Assembly (NCBI GenBank): GCA_003233615.1
Contig: QIMB01000492.1
Span: 1 to 12,950, forward strand
Source of the DNA: Nitrospirota bacterium
GTDB taxonomy: Bacteria > Nitrospirota > Nitrospiria > Nitrospirales > UBA8639
Direction of reading: 5' to 3'
DNA length: 12,950 nt
Below the pieces are notes generated by a model. It had not been told where the DNA came from. It saw only the letters and a list, made by a program, of their open reading frames with translations, and searched no databases. Positions 1 through 6,737 of the stretch are shown piece by piece; the first letter of the stretch is position 1, and the number at the start of each line of letters is the position of its first letter. Position numbers and translations under genes: made by a program.

Positions 1-1048
1 TAATGCGATTCACTGCCTGCGAACCCATATCTCCGGAAAATTCCTGATCTCGAAAGACCGTCAACCCTTCTTTCAAACACAGCTGATACCAGTCACGACA
101 AGTCACACGGTTGCCTGTCCAGTTGTGAAAATATTCGTGCGCCACCACACCTTCTACGGCTTCATAGTCGGTATCGGTGGCTGTGGAAGGATGCGCCAAC
201 ACAAACTTCGTGTTGAAGATATTGAGCGATTTATTTTCCATGGCGCCCATATTGAAATCGTCAACAGCGACAATATTGAAAAGGTCCAGATCATATTCAC
301 GACCATACACCTCCTCATCCCATTTCATGGATTTTTTTAGAGAGGCCATAGCATGTTCAAGTTTATCCAGATCTTTCGCCTCGGCATAAATACGCAACGC
401 CACCTGACGACCGCTTGTTGTCACAAAAGCATCTTCAAGACATGCTAAATCACCCGCGACAAGGGCAAACAAATAACTGGGCTTTGGGAAAGGGTCTTCC
501 CACACCACATAATGACGCCCATCATCTGTCTGCCCTTGATCGACGAGATTGCCATTAGAAAGAAGGACAGGAGCTGTTGATTGATCAGCAATAATCTTGG
601 TCGTGTAGGTCGCCATATTATCCGGGCGGTCAGGGAAATACGTGATCCGCCGAAACCCTTCAGCCTCACATTGCGTACACCAGTTCCCACTTGATTTAAA
701 GAGCCCTTCAAGTGCCGTATTCTTTTCAGGATGAATCCTAACGAGCGTGTCGAGAGTGAATTTATCCTGTGTGGGTTGGAGAGAAAGGAATTCTGAATCA
801 ACCACATAGCCTTCCGCTAAATTCGCTCCCTTAGCGATAGTCACGCCATTCAGCTTCACCTCCAGCAAATCCAGTTCTTCGCCATCCAGAACGAGCGGAT
901 TATGATGATCGCCATTTTTGGCAACCTGTAATTTGGCACTGACAAGAGTCTCTCCATCACGCAGATCAAAAGTCAGATCAACATGTGTCACCCAGAAATC
1001 AGGTTGTTTGTAATATTTTAAGTAAGTCACTTTATTGGTATCGGACAC
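1..1048 (-). CDS. pepN: Aminopeptidase N, M1 zinc metallopeptidase (partial, 3' end beyond window)
   Basis: This enzyme removes N-terminal amino acids from peptides in the cytoplasm and uses one catalytic zinc. The reading frame is open from a GTG at 1048 to the left edge, giving about 349 codons of a family that is usually near 870-890 residues. I can read the substrate-recognition motif GAMEN at residues 268-272, the zinc motif HEYFH at 304-308, and the third zinc ligand E327 inside LKEGLTVF. The segment TALEGL...CTQCEAEGFR is also typical of the E. coli-type PepN branch, and the spacing matches E. coli PepN with an offset of about seven residues. The GTG start is chosen because AGGAG lies eight bases upstream and the alignment to the family begins there. 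No break is visible. The 247 bp upstream show no convincing promoter. Confidence 0.96.
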   Translation of the reverse strand, partial: MSDTNKVTYLKYYKQPDFWVTHVDLTFDLRDGETLVSAKLQVAKNGDHHNPLVLDGEELDLLEVKLNGVTIAKGANLAEGYVVDSEFLSLQPTQDKFTLDTLVRIHPEKNTALEGLFKSSGNWCTQCEAEGFRRITYFPDRPDNMATYTTKIIADQSTAPVLLSNGNLVDQGQTDDGRHYVVWEDPFPKPSYLFALVAGDLACLEDAFVTTSGRQVALRIYAEAKDLDKLEHAMASLKKSMKWDEEVYGREYDLDLFNIVAVDDFNMGAMENKSLNIFNTKFVLAHPSTATDTDYEAVEGVVAHEYFHNWTGNRVTCRDWYQLCLKEGLTVFRDQEFSGDMGSQAVNRI

Positions 1049-1295
1049 GGCGTAATCTCCTCTTGTGAATATTCTTCGATTTCTGGACATCTCCTAGGAC
1101 TCGCGAAACAACTCTTTTCCTGGAAACCTTCAAACAAGCAGCGCTTCGTAATCAAACATAATTCTCAAAACAAATTCCTACTGATTGTTCGGAGCTAAAT
1201 TACGCAACAACAGACTTGCCCCAACATCCATTAGAATCCATATGCAGAATGTTTGAACATGTTCCATAAAAGTGGGTAGAAGACCGCATTTCTTT

Positions 1296-2168
1296 TTACA
1301 GACGGCTCTCCCAACTCTTAAGTCTCCTCGACATTACATTTAAAATACTACGGGCTCTAAATCGCCATCCACGGTTAACTGGATCGGAAGGATACGCCCG
1401 TTGGTGCCACTCAGCACAAAACATATTCCCGAATTCTATGACGAGCATACTATCGCATAACAATTGCGTATGAAGCGCGAGGGAACCCGCCCCTTCTTCT
1501 TTGGAAAATGCATGCAAGAATTCAAAGCAGGGCCGCCCAATACTTTCTTGTTCGGTCAACGTATCTTGAAATCTATTCCGTGGCATCGTGGCAATATCCT
1601 GAAACTGTTCTTCTGTGAGTCTGTTATATTGATCCCACTCTTCCGGTGTGAAAGTTGCTGGTGGAATATATAGCGGGATTCGATGGGCCAAGGCGTCTCG
1701 ATAATTCTTGAGGTACTTTTCCTGCCAGTTTGAAGTTGATTCGGATTGCAAATAATCCTTGAGCACGGAAGGTAGAAAGCCTTGGGTCCTCTTTTTGAAA
1801 AGGCCGACATTATGCCGGGCACCGATTTCTGATTCTAAGCCATGTCGATAAATGAATGCCCAAGCCCAGTTTTCAAAAATCCCATATAAATTGATCATGA
1901 AAGCATGCAAATTGATCTGCACGTCTGAGAGGTCTTCAGGCTTTAACGGGTGCTCCTGTGAAGGAGGAAATAGTTGAAAAATGTTCTCCAGCGACCTAAG
2001 CAAAACTTTAACTCGGCGACCTGCACCATGAAGCATATATTCTTGAGCACGTTCGCCAGGAGTCTCTTGCCCCTGGCATACGCATTCCTCCATTAAGGCT
2101 TGGAGGTCACCAAGAATTTTATCACAGTCCAGCGAAAGCTTTTCTGAGTCTTCTGGAGTGTATGTCAT
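1296..2168 (-). CDS. Uncharacterised helical protein with HEPN-like Rx4H motif
   Basis: I do not recognise a named family for this 290-residue protein. It has no signal peptide or membrane segment and appears mostly alpha-helical and soluble, with many charged residues. Its most distinctive segment is KNYRDALAHRIPLYIPP at residues 154-170. It contains R157-x4-H162, the spacing used by the RNase active site of HEPN-domain proteins, and the surrounding RDALAHR pattern is common in HEPN-like and AbiV-like helical families. The assignment rests on this one motif, so a ribonuclease or toxin role is only a hypothesis. The ATG at 2168 has only a weak upstream purine tract. The gene stands alone, 247 bp from pepN and about 400 bp from the ATPase gene, which suggests independent expression and an accessory character. 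Confidence 0.75.
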   Translation of the reverse strand: MTYTPEDSEKLSLDCDKILGDLQALMEECVCQGQETPGERAQEYMLHGAGRRVKVLLRSLENIFQLFPPSQEHPLKPEDLSDVQINLHAFMINLYGIFENWAWAFIYRHGLESEIGARHNVGLFKKRTQGFLPSVLKDYLQSESTSNWQEKYLKNYRDALAHRIPLYIPPATFTPEEWDQYNRLTEEQFQDIATMPRNRFQDTLTEQESIGRPCFEFLHAFSKEEGAGSLALHTQLLCDSMLVIEFGNMFCAEWHQRAYPSDPVNRGWRFRARSILNVMSRRLKSWESRL

Positions 2169-2570
2169 ACGATCATTCCAACAAACAAGGGGCTATTTCA
2201 TCTAACGGTCTTCACCACTAAGAATCGGATCCAATCTTTTGTTGACTAATACGCCCTAACCCCCACCCTTTTGCAACTCCTTTTTGAAGCATGGATCTGT
2301 GATTTATTATACTCAAACCTATGCACAACGTTTGACCAGATACATCACCACTTTATGACCATGCCTTGCTTCCTCACGATGACCTCATTTCCTACCTTGG
2401 TCGTTTCCATGCAAGGTAAGCGGCTTTCGCAAAGTACGTCCGAAACTTTTCACACAGAAAAGTGCCCCACTTCTTTGTGAAAAGAAAGAGAAGTTCTTAT
2501 TCACATGACAATAGGGAATTGCTGCCTTCGACGGCATTCCTTCTCACGTCATATCTCAACTAATCCTTGG
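2169..2570. other. Non-coding gap between the HEPN-like gene and the ATPase gene
   Basis: This 402-bp stretch lies between two minus-strand genes and contains no supported gene. The only structure I can support is a weak hairpin at 2515-2540, just past the ATPase stop codon. A 69-codon open frame on the plus strand starts with TTG, lacks a ribosome binding site and has no recognisable product. A promoter for the 290-residue gene presumably lies at the left end, but no good -35/-10 pair is visible. Confidence 0.6.
2515..2540 (-). terminator. Weak hairpin after the ATPase gene
   Basis: Read on the minus strand, GGAA-TGCC pairs with GGCA-TTCC around a GTCGAA loop, with a four-base GCAA bulge. 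It begins about 30 bases after the ATPase stop codon. No T-run follows, so it is at best a poor intrinsic terminator or a 3'-end stabilising stem. Confidence 0.3.
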
Positions 2571-3746
2571 TCATATCTTGAGCGAATTGACCTGCCGCCA
2601 TGGGGTGACTCTGGCGTGGGTGCGTCGTTGCGATTCTTCGCCACCGTAGATGAGGGTTGAGGCAAGAGTTCGAGAGTCTTTTGCATCGGTTAGGCGATGA
2701 ATGAAGCGTTGGAGATTCGTGAAAGCATCCGATGCTATTGTCTCAGCCGATTTAATCTCGATGGCATGTAGTTGTTGGCCATCTTCAATGATCAGATCAA
2801 TTTCCAATCCTCGCGCCTCTCGATAGTGAAAGAGATTGGCATGTTTCCCTCGATGTACGAGATTCTTGAATAGTTCCGAGACCACCCAACTTTCGAATAT
2901 GGCTCCGCGCTGAGGATGGTGGCGAAGCTGTTGAGGCTCAGTGATTCCTAAAAGGTAGCAGGTCAGACCAGAATCAATAAAATGGATTTTGGGAGCCTTG
3001 ACGACCTGCTTGCGTACATTGGTAAACCACGCTGGCAGTCGATGGATGATATAGCTGGCTTCCAATACGGAGAGCCAGGCACGAACAGTATTGTGAGAGA
3101 CGCCTACATCATTGCTGAGTTTTGAAGCATTCAATTCCTGGGCAGTACGTCCAGCACAAAGTTTCAAGAATCCAGAAAAGGCCTGCAAATCACTGACGTT
3201 GACGAGCTGGCGAACATCACGCTGAATGTAGGTGGTGACGTAGTCCGCGAGCCATTGGTGGGGAGGAATCTTGCGATCGTAAATCCTTGGGTAGGCACCT
3301 TGCCAGAGGACTTGGTAAAGTTCGTCGGGAGAGGTTTTGAATTGACTCAGTTCGTCAAAGCTGAGAGGGAGAAGGACCAATATTCCACAACGACCAGCCA
3401 AAGATTGGGCAATGGACTGGGACAGCCCGAAATGTTGAGAGCCGGTAAGAATAAAACGTCCTGATTCTGGTTGGGTATCTACCTCACCTTGTAAATAACT
3501 GAGCAATTCCGGGACATGTTGAACCTCATCAATAATGGCTCCCTTCTTATATTCCGTAAAGAAGCCTCGTGGGTCGGTTCGTGCATAGTCTCGTGCATCA
3601 AGAGCTTCAAGCGACACATACGCTTTCTTGGGAAATACTTTCTGGCATAATGTGGTTTTTCCTGACTGGCGTGGGCCTGTCACGGCTACGACAGGATAGT
3701 ACCGAGCCAGCTCTCGAAGTTTCGGTTCAAGGCGACGAGGAATCAT
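2571..3746 (-). CDS. AAA-type ATPase with C-terminal DUF4143 domain
   Basis: This 391-residue protein belongs to the widespread AAA_14/DUF4143 ATPase family, whose cellular role is unknown. Walker A is GPRQSGKT at residues 24-31 and Walker B is AIIDEVQ at 70-76. A sensor-like LTGSQHF sits at 100-106. A winged-helix-like segment follows at about 214-240 (VSHNTVRAWL). The DUF4143 part has GAIFESWVVSEL at 281-292 and then EID (315-317) and AIEIKSAE (328-335), which resemble the D...ExK core of PD-(D/E)xK nuclease folds. Length is normal for the family and no break is visible. The ATG at 3746 has no Shine-Dalgarno sequence. A good promoter immediately upstream predicts a leaderless transcript. 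The gene is isolated, which is typical of this family's sporadic, horizontally spread distribution. Confidence 0.93.
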   Translation of the reverse strand: MIPRRLEPKLRELARYYPVVAVTGPRQSGKTTLCQKVFPKKAYVSLEALDARDYARTDPRGFFTEYKKGAIIDEVQHVPELLSYLQGEVDTQPESGRFILTGSQHFGLSQSIAQSLAGRCGILVLLPLSFDELSQFKTSPDELYQVLWQGAYPRIYDRKIPPHQWLADYVTTYIQRDVRQLVNVSDLQAFSGFLKLCAGRTAQELNASKLSNDVGVSHNTVRAWLSVLEASYIIHRLPAWFTNVRKQVVKAPKIHFIDSGLTCYLLGITEPQQLRHHPQRGAIFESWVVSELFKNLVHRGKHANLFHYREARGLEIDLIIEDGQQLHAIEIKSAETIASDAFTNLQRFIHRLTDAKDSRTLASTLIYGGEESQRRTHARVTPWRQVNSLKI

Positions 3747-3752
3747 GTTCTA

Positions 3753-3781
3753 AGTATATCGAGTGATACATAGATTGGCAA
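3753..3781 (-). promoter_or_regulatory. Sigma70-type promoter of the ATPase gene, predicted leaderless start
   Basis: On the minus strand, TTGCCA (3776-3781) and TATACT (3753-3758) are separated by exactly 17 bases. Each box is close to consensus. Initiation six to seven bases after the -10 box would fall at about 3746-3747, which is the A of the ATG or the base before it. The bases just before the ATG (CTTAGAAC) contain no ribosome binding site, which fits a leaderless mRNA. Confidence 0.6.
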
Positions 3782-3799
3782 TTAAATTGACAATCTATG
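3769..3799. promoter_or_regulatory. 31-bp palindrome over the -35 box (candidate operator)
   Basis: CATAGATTGGCAATT and AATTGACAATCTATG form 15-base arms around a single central A at 3784, with one mismatch (3778/3790). The -35 box of the ATPase promoter lies entirely inside it. The size and position are those of an operator for a dimeric repressor. The regulator is unknown; autoregulation through the winged-helix-like segment of the ATPase is one possibility. Confidence 0.55.
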
Positions 3800-3863
3800 C
3801 AATGCTTGAAGTGGTCATGCCTCTGTATGTGTATTTATGGGGCTATGCACAGGAAGCAGATGG

Positions 3864-3888
3864 ATTCCCGATAAAAAATGTCGGGAAT
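3864..3888. terminator. Hairpin between the regulator gene and the ATPase gene
   Basis: ATTCCCGA (3864-3871) and TCGGGAAT (3881-3888) form a perfect eight-base-pair stem with a nine-base loop. It lies about 50 bases after the stop codon of the minus-strand regulator and before the ATPase promoter. The A/T run sits in the loop and no T-run follows the stem, so intrinsic termination would be weak. It could mark or protect the 3' end. Confidence 0.4.
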
Positions 3889-3935
3889 AACGGAGCAGAA
3901 AGCGAGTACGGGAAGGGTAGGAGTAAAACTTCTCG

Positions 3936-5106
3936 TTACCATTCGAGGATTTTGCCAACCTCACTGAGGTTGTAGCCGCCGAGGGCTTCGATCTCTCGTC
4001 GGAAGGGTTGGCTCACGACGGCATCGAGAAATTTTGAGGCCATAGGGTGCGACTGCAGAAAATCGGTTCGCATGATTAAGTCATAGCGCTCTTCCCGGAG
4101 CGGAATAAAGTCTAATCCGTACTGATAGGGCCATCCCATCTCGAATATGACGAGCCACTTCTAAATGAGAACTCGCTTCATGTTGATAGCCTTTAATCCG
4201 CTCTCCTGTTAGCCCTACTTGCTCAAGCAGCGCATCTAAGAAAAATCTGGCACCCGCTCCGGGCTCACGATTGATCAGACGCACACCGGGCTTGATAAAA
4301 TCCTGAACCGTACGAATCCGTTTAGGATTTCCTACCCGTATGAGCAAGCCTTGCACCCATGAGGCAAAATGTACTCCAACCAAACCACGATTTCGCGCAT
4401 GGCGTTTGAGATAAGGAATATTACTTTGTCCTGATTTCATATCGACCAAATGCAGTCCCGCCATATGCACTTCGCCTCGTTGTAGCGCATCCAGTGCGTT
4501 CGCACTTCCCATGGTCCAATTGGTCACACCCGCAAGTGCATGATTTTTTCGGACATGTTCTCCTGCCAAAAATAATGCGGGGTCACATCCAGCAATCACA
4601 ATATTCTGTTCAATAACGTTCCGTGCATGTAAGAGTTTCACCGCGACTTTTGCATTTTTTTTAAGAGATCTCTTCGTAGCATCCTCCACGATCACTCCAT
4701 CGGCGGGCATCACGAAATTCAAGATGTCTCCCAATTCCACCATCGGTCGTGCAAGCATTCGCAACCCCACTTGCGACAGCTTCACACGCATGGGGGTTTT
4801 TCTGATTGGCGAAGCTCCAATCAGTTCAGCTTCAATAATGATTTCTTTTTCTTGAAGACAAAACAGATCTTCTACCGAACACGCTAGGACGTCAGCTAAT
4901 TGAAGCGAAATATGCGTACTCGGAAGATATTGATTGGCTTCAATGGCATAGATAGCCTGCCGAGTGATTCCTGCCCGCTTTGCCAATTCTGCTTGTGAAA
5001 GACCGTGTTGTTTGCGTCGTTCTGCCAATCGATTGGTCACCGGCTCTGCGTCAGTCCTGTTGTTCGATAATTTTGAGGCATTCTTGGAAGATTGAGATTT
5101 CTTCAT
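3936..5106 (-). pseudogene. XRE-family HTH regulator with PBP-like ligand domain, frame broken near 3' end
   Basis: The intact part encodes an XRE helix-turn-helix at about residues 24-82 (LSQAELAKRAGITRQAIYAI). It is followed by a periplasmic-binding-protein-like domain of the type shared with MoeA-like proteins (PBP_like, PF12727). Motifs are GCDPALFLAGEHV near 173-185, then SANALDALQRGEVHMAGLHL and NREPGAGARFFLDALL. After HLEVARHIRDGMA (about 4129) the frame runs into unrelated residues and stops at 4081. The expected C-terminus, GLDFIPLREERYDLIMRTDFL through GKILEW, is present in another minus frame that ends at 3936. The segment normally between GMA and YGLDFIPL (A-D-x-G-x-G-I and following) is missing. 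This suggests a deletion of roughly 29-32 bases instead of a single-base error. Proteins of this type are thought to sense small oxyanions such as molybdate. It diverges from the secreted copper-enzyme-like gene and may have regulated it. Confidence 0.8.
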
Positions 5107-5427
5107 TGCTTACACCGTTTTTTTTCTAGTCATGAAGATCGAGAATCAAATCACTCTGTCTACAGATTGGCCTAGATTCTTGTTGACCATTTTCTTGACT
5201 CGATATTATCGCGCAGGTTAGATTATGATACTCAATATCAAGTATTTCGTATCTCCCTCTCCACGAATGTCTTCAATTCCCCGAACAGAATCGGCTCTTG
5301 AAAGATTCATGATTTTGGCACATCAAGACTCTTGTATTGCTCTCAGCTTCGTTTCCAGACGACGCACCACCGCGTGAACATCCTCATCATCCTATACGCT
5401 GCCCCATTTACTAAAAGGAGAGTCCTC
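5107..5427. other. Divergent intergenic region between the regulator and the PHM-like gene
   Basis: This 321-bp stretch separates the minus-strand regulator (ATG at 5106) from the plus-strand secreted protein (ATG at 5428). It holds a candidate plus-strand promoter at 5195-5224 with a short palindrome in its spacer. An in-frame upstream extension of the plus gene to a TTG at 5332 is open, but it has no ribosome binding site and would bury the signal peptide. No other gene is visible. Confidence 0.55.
5195..5224 (+). promoter_or_regulatory. Candidate promoter with palindrome CGATATTATCG in the spacer
   Basis: TTGACT (5195-5200) and TAGATT (5219-5224) are 18 bases apart on the plus strand. A perfect 11-base palindrome, CGATATTATCG at 5201-5211, fills the first part of the spacer, a common place for a regulator to bind. 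It would leave a leader of nearly 200 bases before the ATG at 5428. An overlapping alternative, TTGTTG (5180-5185) with TATTAT (5204-5209), also has 18-base spacing. The choice cannot be settled by eye. Confidence 0.3.
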
Positions 5428-6450
5428 ATGTTTCGACGGATTTGTTACGTAGCGATATTTCTCTGTTGCTTCACAGTACAACTTGCCTTGGCACATGATC
5501 AAGAATCTCATGGGTCTCATAAAATTCCCACACTGAATACACCCATGACGTCAGTCACGCTAGAAGCCGATAGCATCACAATTACCTTCGGGCCTATTGA
5601 TCTTCCTGTCGGACATAGCGGTGATTTAGCAGCTAGTATGCCGAAACATTTCTTCAACATTCCCGAAGACCGCTACATGACAGGGTATAAGACCGAGATC
5701 TTTACGACAGAAGGAAAAACGTTGCCACGAGAATATCTCCACCATATTCTGCTCTTGGATATGGATCAAGATAGCATTTCCTGTCCAGGGGAACCGCTAT
5801 TTTTTGCTGGAGCAGGAATGGAAATGCGGGAAACGCGCTTTCCTGTGGGACATGGGGTCAAGCTTGATCGAACCCATAAACTGATGGCTCTCGTGGCCTT
5901 TTACCACAAAGCTGCTCCAATCAAGAATGTGCTCGCTCGCTTTACTATTTATACCGCACCAAAGGGAGAAGAGTTGCATCCCATGCAGGTGTATCAAGTC
6001 GGAGTCAATGTGGTGTGCTTCAGCAAATTTGATCAACGGCCGGCCAATCAATCAGATGAGGGCATTGCTATCGAACCAGGCGTTCACGTCATAAAAGAGC
6101 CGCTTAAATTTTTAGTCGGTGGATGCGTGAAGTTTGCCTATCCTCACTCGCATAATGGAGCCTTACTGATCGCTCTAGAAAATCGCACACGCCAACAAAC
6201 GTTATTGCGCACCGTACCTGATGTGTTGCTTGATGGAACACTGGTAGGCTTTCCTGACCGCCAAGTCTATTCAAATCCCATTGGTTTTCCCGTGAGTACC
6301 GAAGAGGAGTACGAAATGGTGTTAGTGCATCACCGACCTTTAGAACAACAAGGTGATATTCGAGGCATGGGAAATTACTTGCTGTATATGACGACTGATG
6401 TCTGTCCAGAACCTGAAGCTACGGTCACGTCTGCAAAGACATCTCAATAA
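5428..6450 (+). CDS. Secreted PHM-like copper type II monooxygenase-fold protein (putative)
   Basis: This 340-residue protein has a signal peptide (residues 1-22, cleaved after LALA) followed by a His-rich start, HDQESHGSH. The mature protein appears to contain both beta-sandwich halves of the peptidylglycine alpha-hydroxylating monooxygenase (PHM) fold. The PHM ligands known in the rat enzyme (HH, H, HxH, M) have candidates here in the same order: H105-H106 in YLHHILLLD, H160 in VAFYHK, H240-S-H242 in YPHSHNGALL, and M297 in EYEMVLVHH. FFAGAGMEMRETRFPVGHGV (125-144) resembles the PHM stretch between the first and second ligand sets. The ATG at 5428 is chosen because AAGGAG lies upstream with suitable spacing and the signal peptide begins there. 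It probably acts in the periplasm or outside the cell; substrate and true reaction are unknown. It is divergent from a broken regulator gene and forms no operon. Confidence 0.7.
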   Translation: MFRRICYVAIFLCCFTVQLALAHDQESHGSHKIPTLNTPMTSVTLEADSITITFGPIDLPVGHSGDLAASMPKHFFNIPEDRYMTGYKTEIFTTEGKTLPREYLHHILLLDMDQDSISCPGEPLFFAGAGMEMRETRFPVGHGVKLDRTHKLMALVAFYHKAAPIKNVLARFTIYTAPKGEELHPMQVYQVGVNVVCFSKFDQRPANQSDEGIAIEPGVHVIKEPLKFLVGGCVKFAYPHSHNGALLIALENRTRQQTLLRTVPDVLLDGTLVGFPDRQVYSNPIGFPVSTEEEYEMVLVHHRPLEQQGDIRGMGNYLLYMTTDVCPEPEATVTSAKTSQ

Positions 6451-6459
6451 ACGATACGT

Positions 6460-6520
6460 AAGGTGCGGCCTCTGAAATATTCAATCTGAGGCCTCACCTT
6501 CAGGGCCTGTTGAATATTTC
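6460..6520. terminator. Overlapping alternative hairpins after the PHM-like gene
   Basis: AAGGTGCGGCCTC (6460-6472) and GAGGCCTCACCTT (6488-6500) form a 13-base stem with one mismatch, starting ten bases after the stop codon. The loop contains GAAATATTCAA (6474-6484), which is perfectly complementary to TTGAATATTTC (6510-6520). GGCC at 6490-6493 can also pair with GGCC at 6504-6507. The two folds exclude each other or form a pseudoknot. No T-run follows, so termination would not be of the simple intrinsic kind. Confidence 0.5.
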
Positions 6521-6570
6521 ACTCCGCATGGCACATGAATGCCCGAGGAACAATCGACGTCAAGAGCCAA

Positions 6571-6716
6571 GGGAATGTTCAAAAAATCATGTCCTGAGTC
6601 TTTTCGAAGGGTCCGTCCAGCAAGGCCGCAGTCTTTTTGACGCGCGGTGCGCACTCTCAGTACGTGAGCACGGCAAAAAGGCGAGAACGCCGCTGGCGGA
6701 TTTTTTCAACATTCCC
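6571..6716. repeat. Imperfect palindromic repeat element (about 146 bp, 18-bp inverted ends)
   Basis: The ends GGGAATGTTCAAAAAATC (6571-6588) and GATTTTTTCAACATTCCC (6699-6716) are inverted copies matching at 17 of 18 positions. The interior is GC-rich and roughly self-complementary: GTCCGTCCAGCAAGGCCGCA near 6611-6630 faces GCCGCTGGCGGA near 6689-6700, with a CTCAGTACGTGAG turn between. It looks like a non-autonomous palindromic repeat of the kind I remember as frequent in Nitrospira genomes; that recollection is unverified. It sits between two convergent genes, where it could end transcription from both sides. It encodes no transposase. Confidence 0.65.
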
Positions 6717-6737
6717 CTTCATTATTTTCACTCCATG

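Noticed and set aside
445..807. 120-codon open frame on the minus strand
   Set aside because: It is an out-of-frame shadow of pepN; the true frame across this stretch reads family-typical residues such as CTQCEAEGFR.
1255..1264. GAACATGTTC palindrome resembling a LexA half-site pair
   Set aside because: Gram-positive-type LexA sites have four bases between GAAC and GTTC; here there are two. It also lies just past the 3' end of a gene with no promoter nearby.
2271..2480. 69-codon open frame on the plus strand in the 402-bp gap
   Set aside because: TTG start, no ribosome binding site, no recognisable protein pattern, and composition like non-coding sequence.
1296..3746. HEPN-like gene plus DUF4143 ATPase as a toxin-antitoxin or defence pair
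   Set aside because: The genes are about 400 bp apart, with a separate promoter for the ATPase and no overlap. The sequence gives no direct link.
3763..3975. 70-codon open frame on the plus strand
   Set aside because: It begins inside the palindrome/promoter region, runs over the hairpin and into the 3' end of the regulator, and has no ribosome binding site.
5332..5427. N-terminal extension of the PHM-like protein to a TTG start
   Set aside because: No ribosome binding site; it would place 32 unrelated residues before a clean signal peptide that has its own AAGGAG-preceded ATG.
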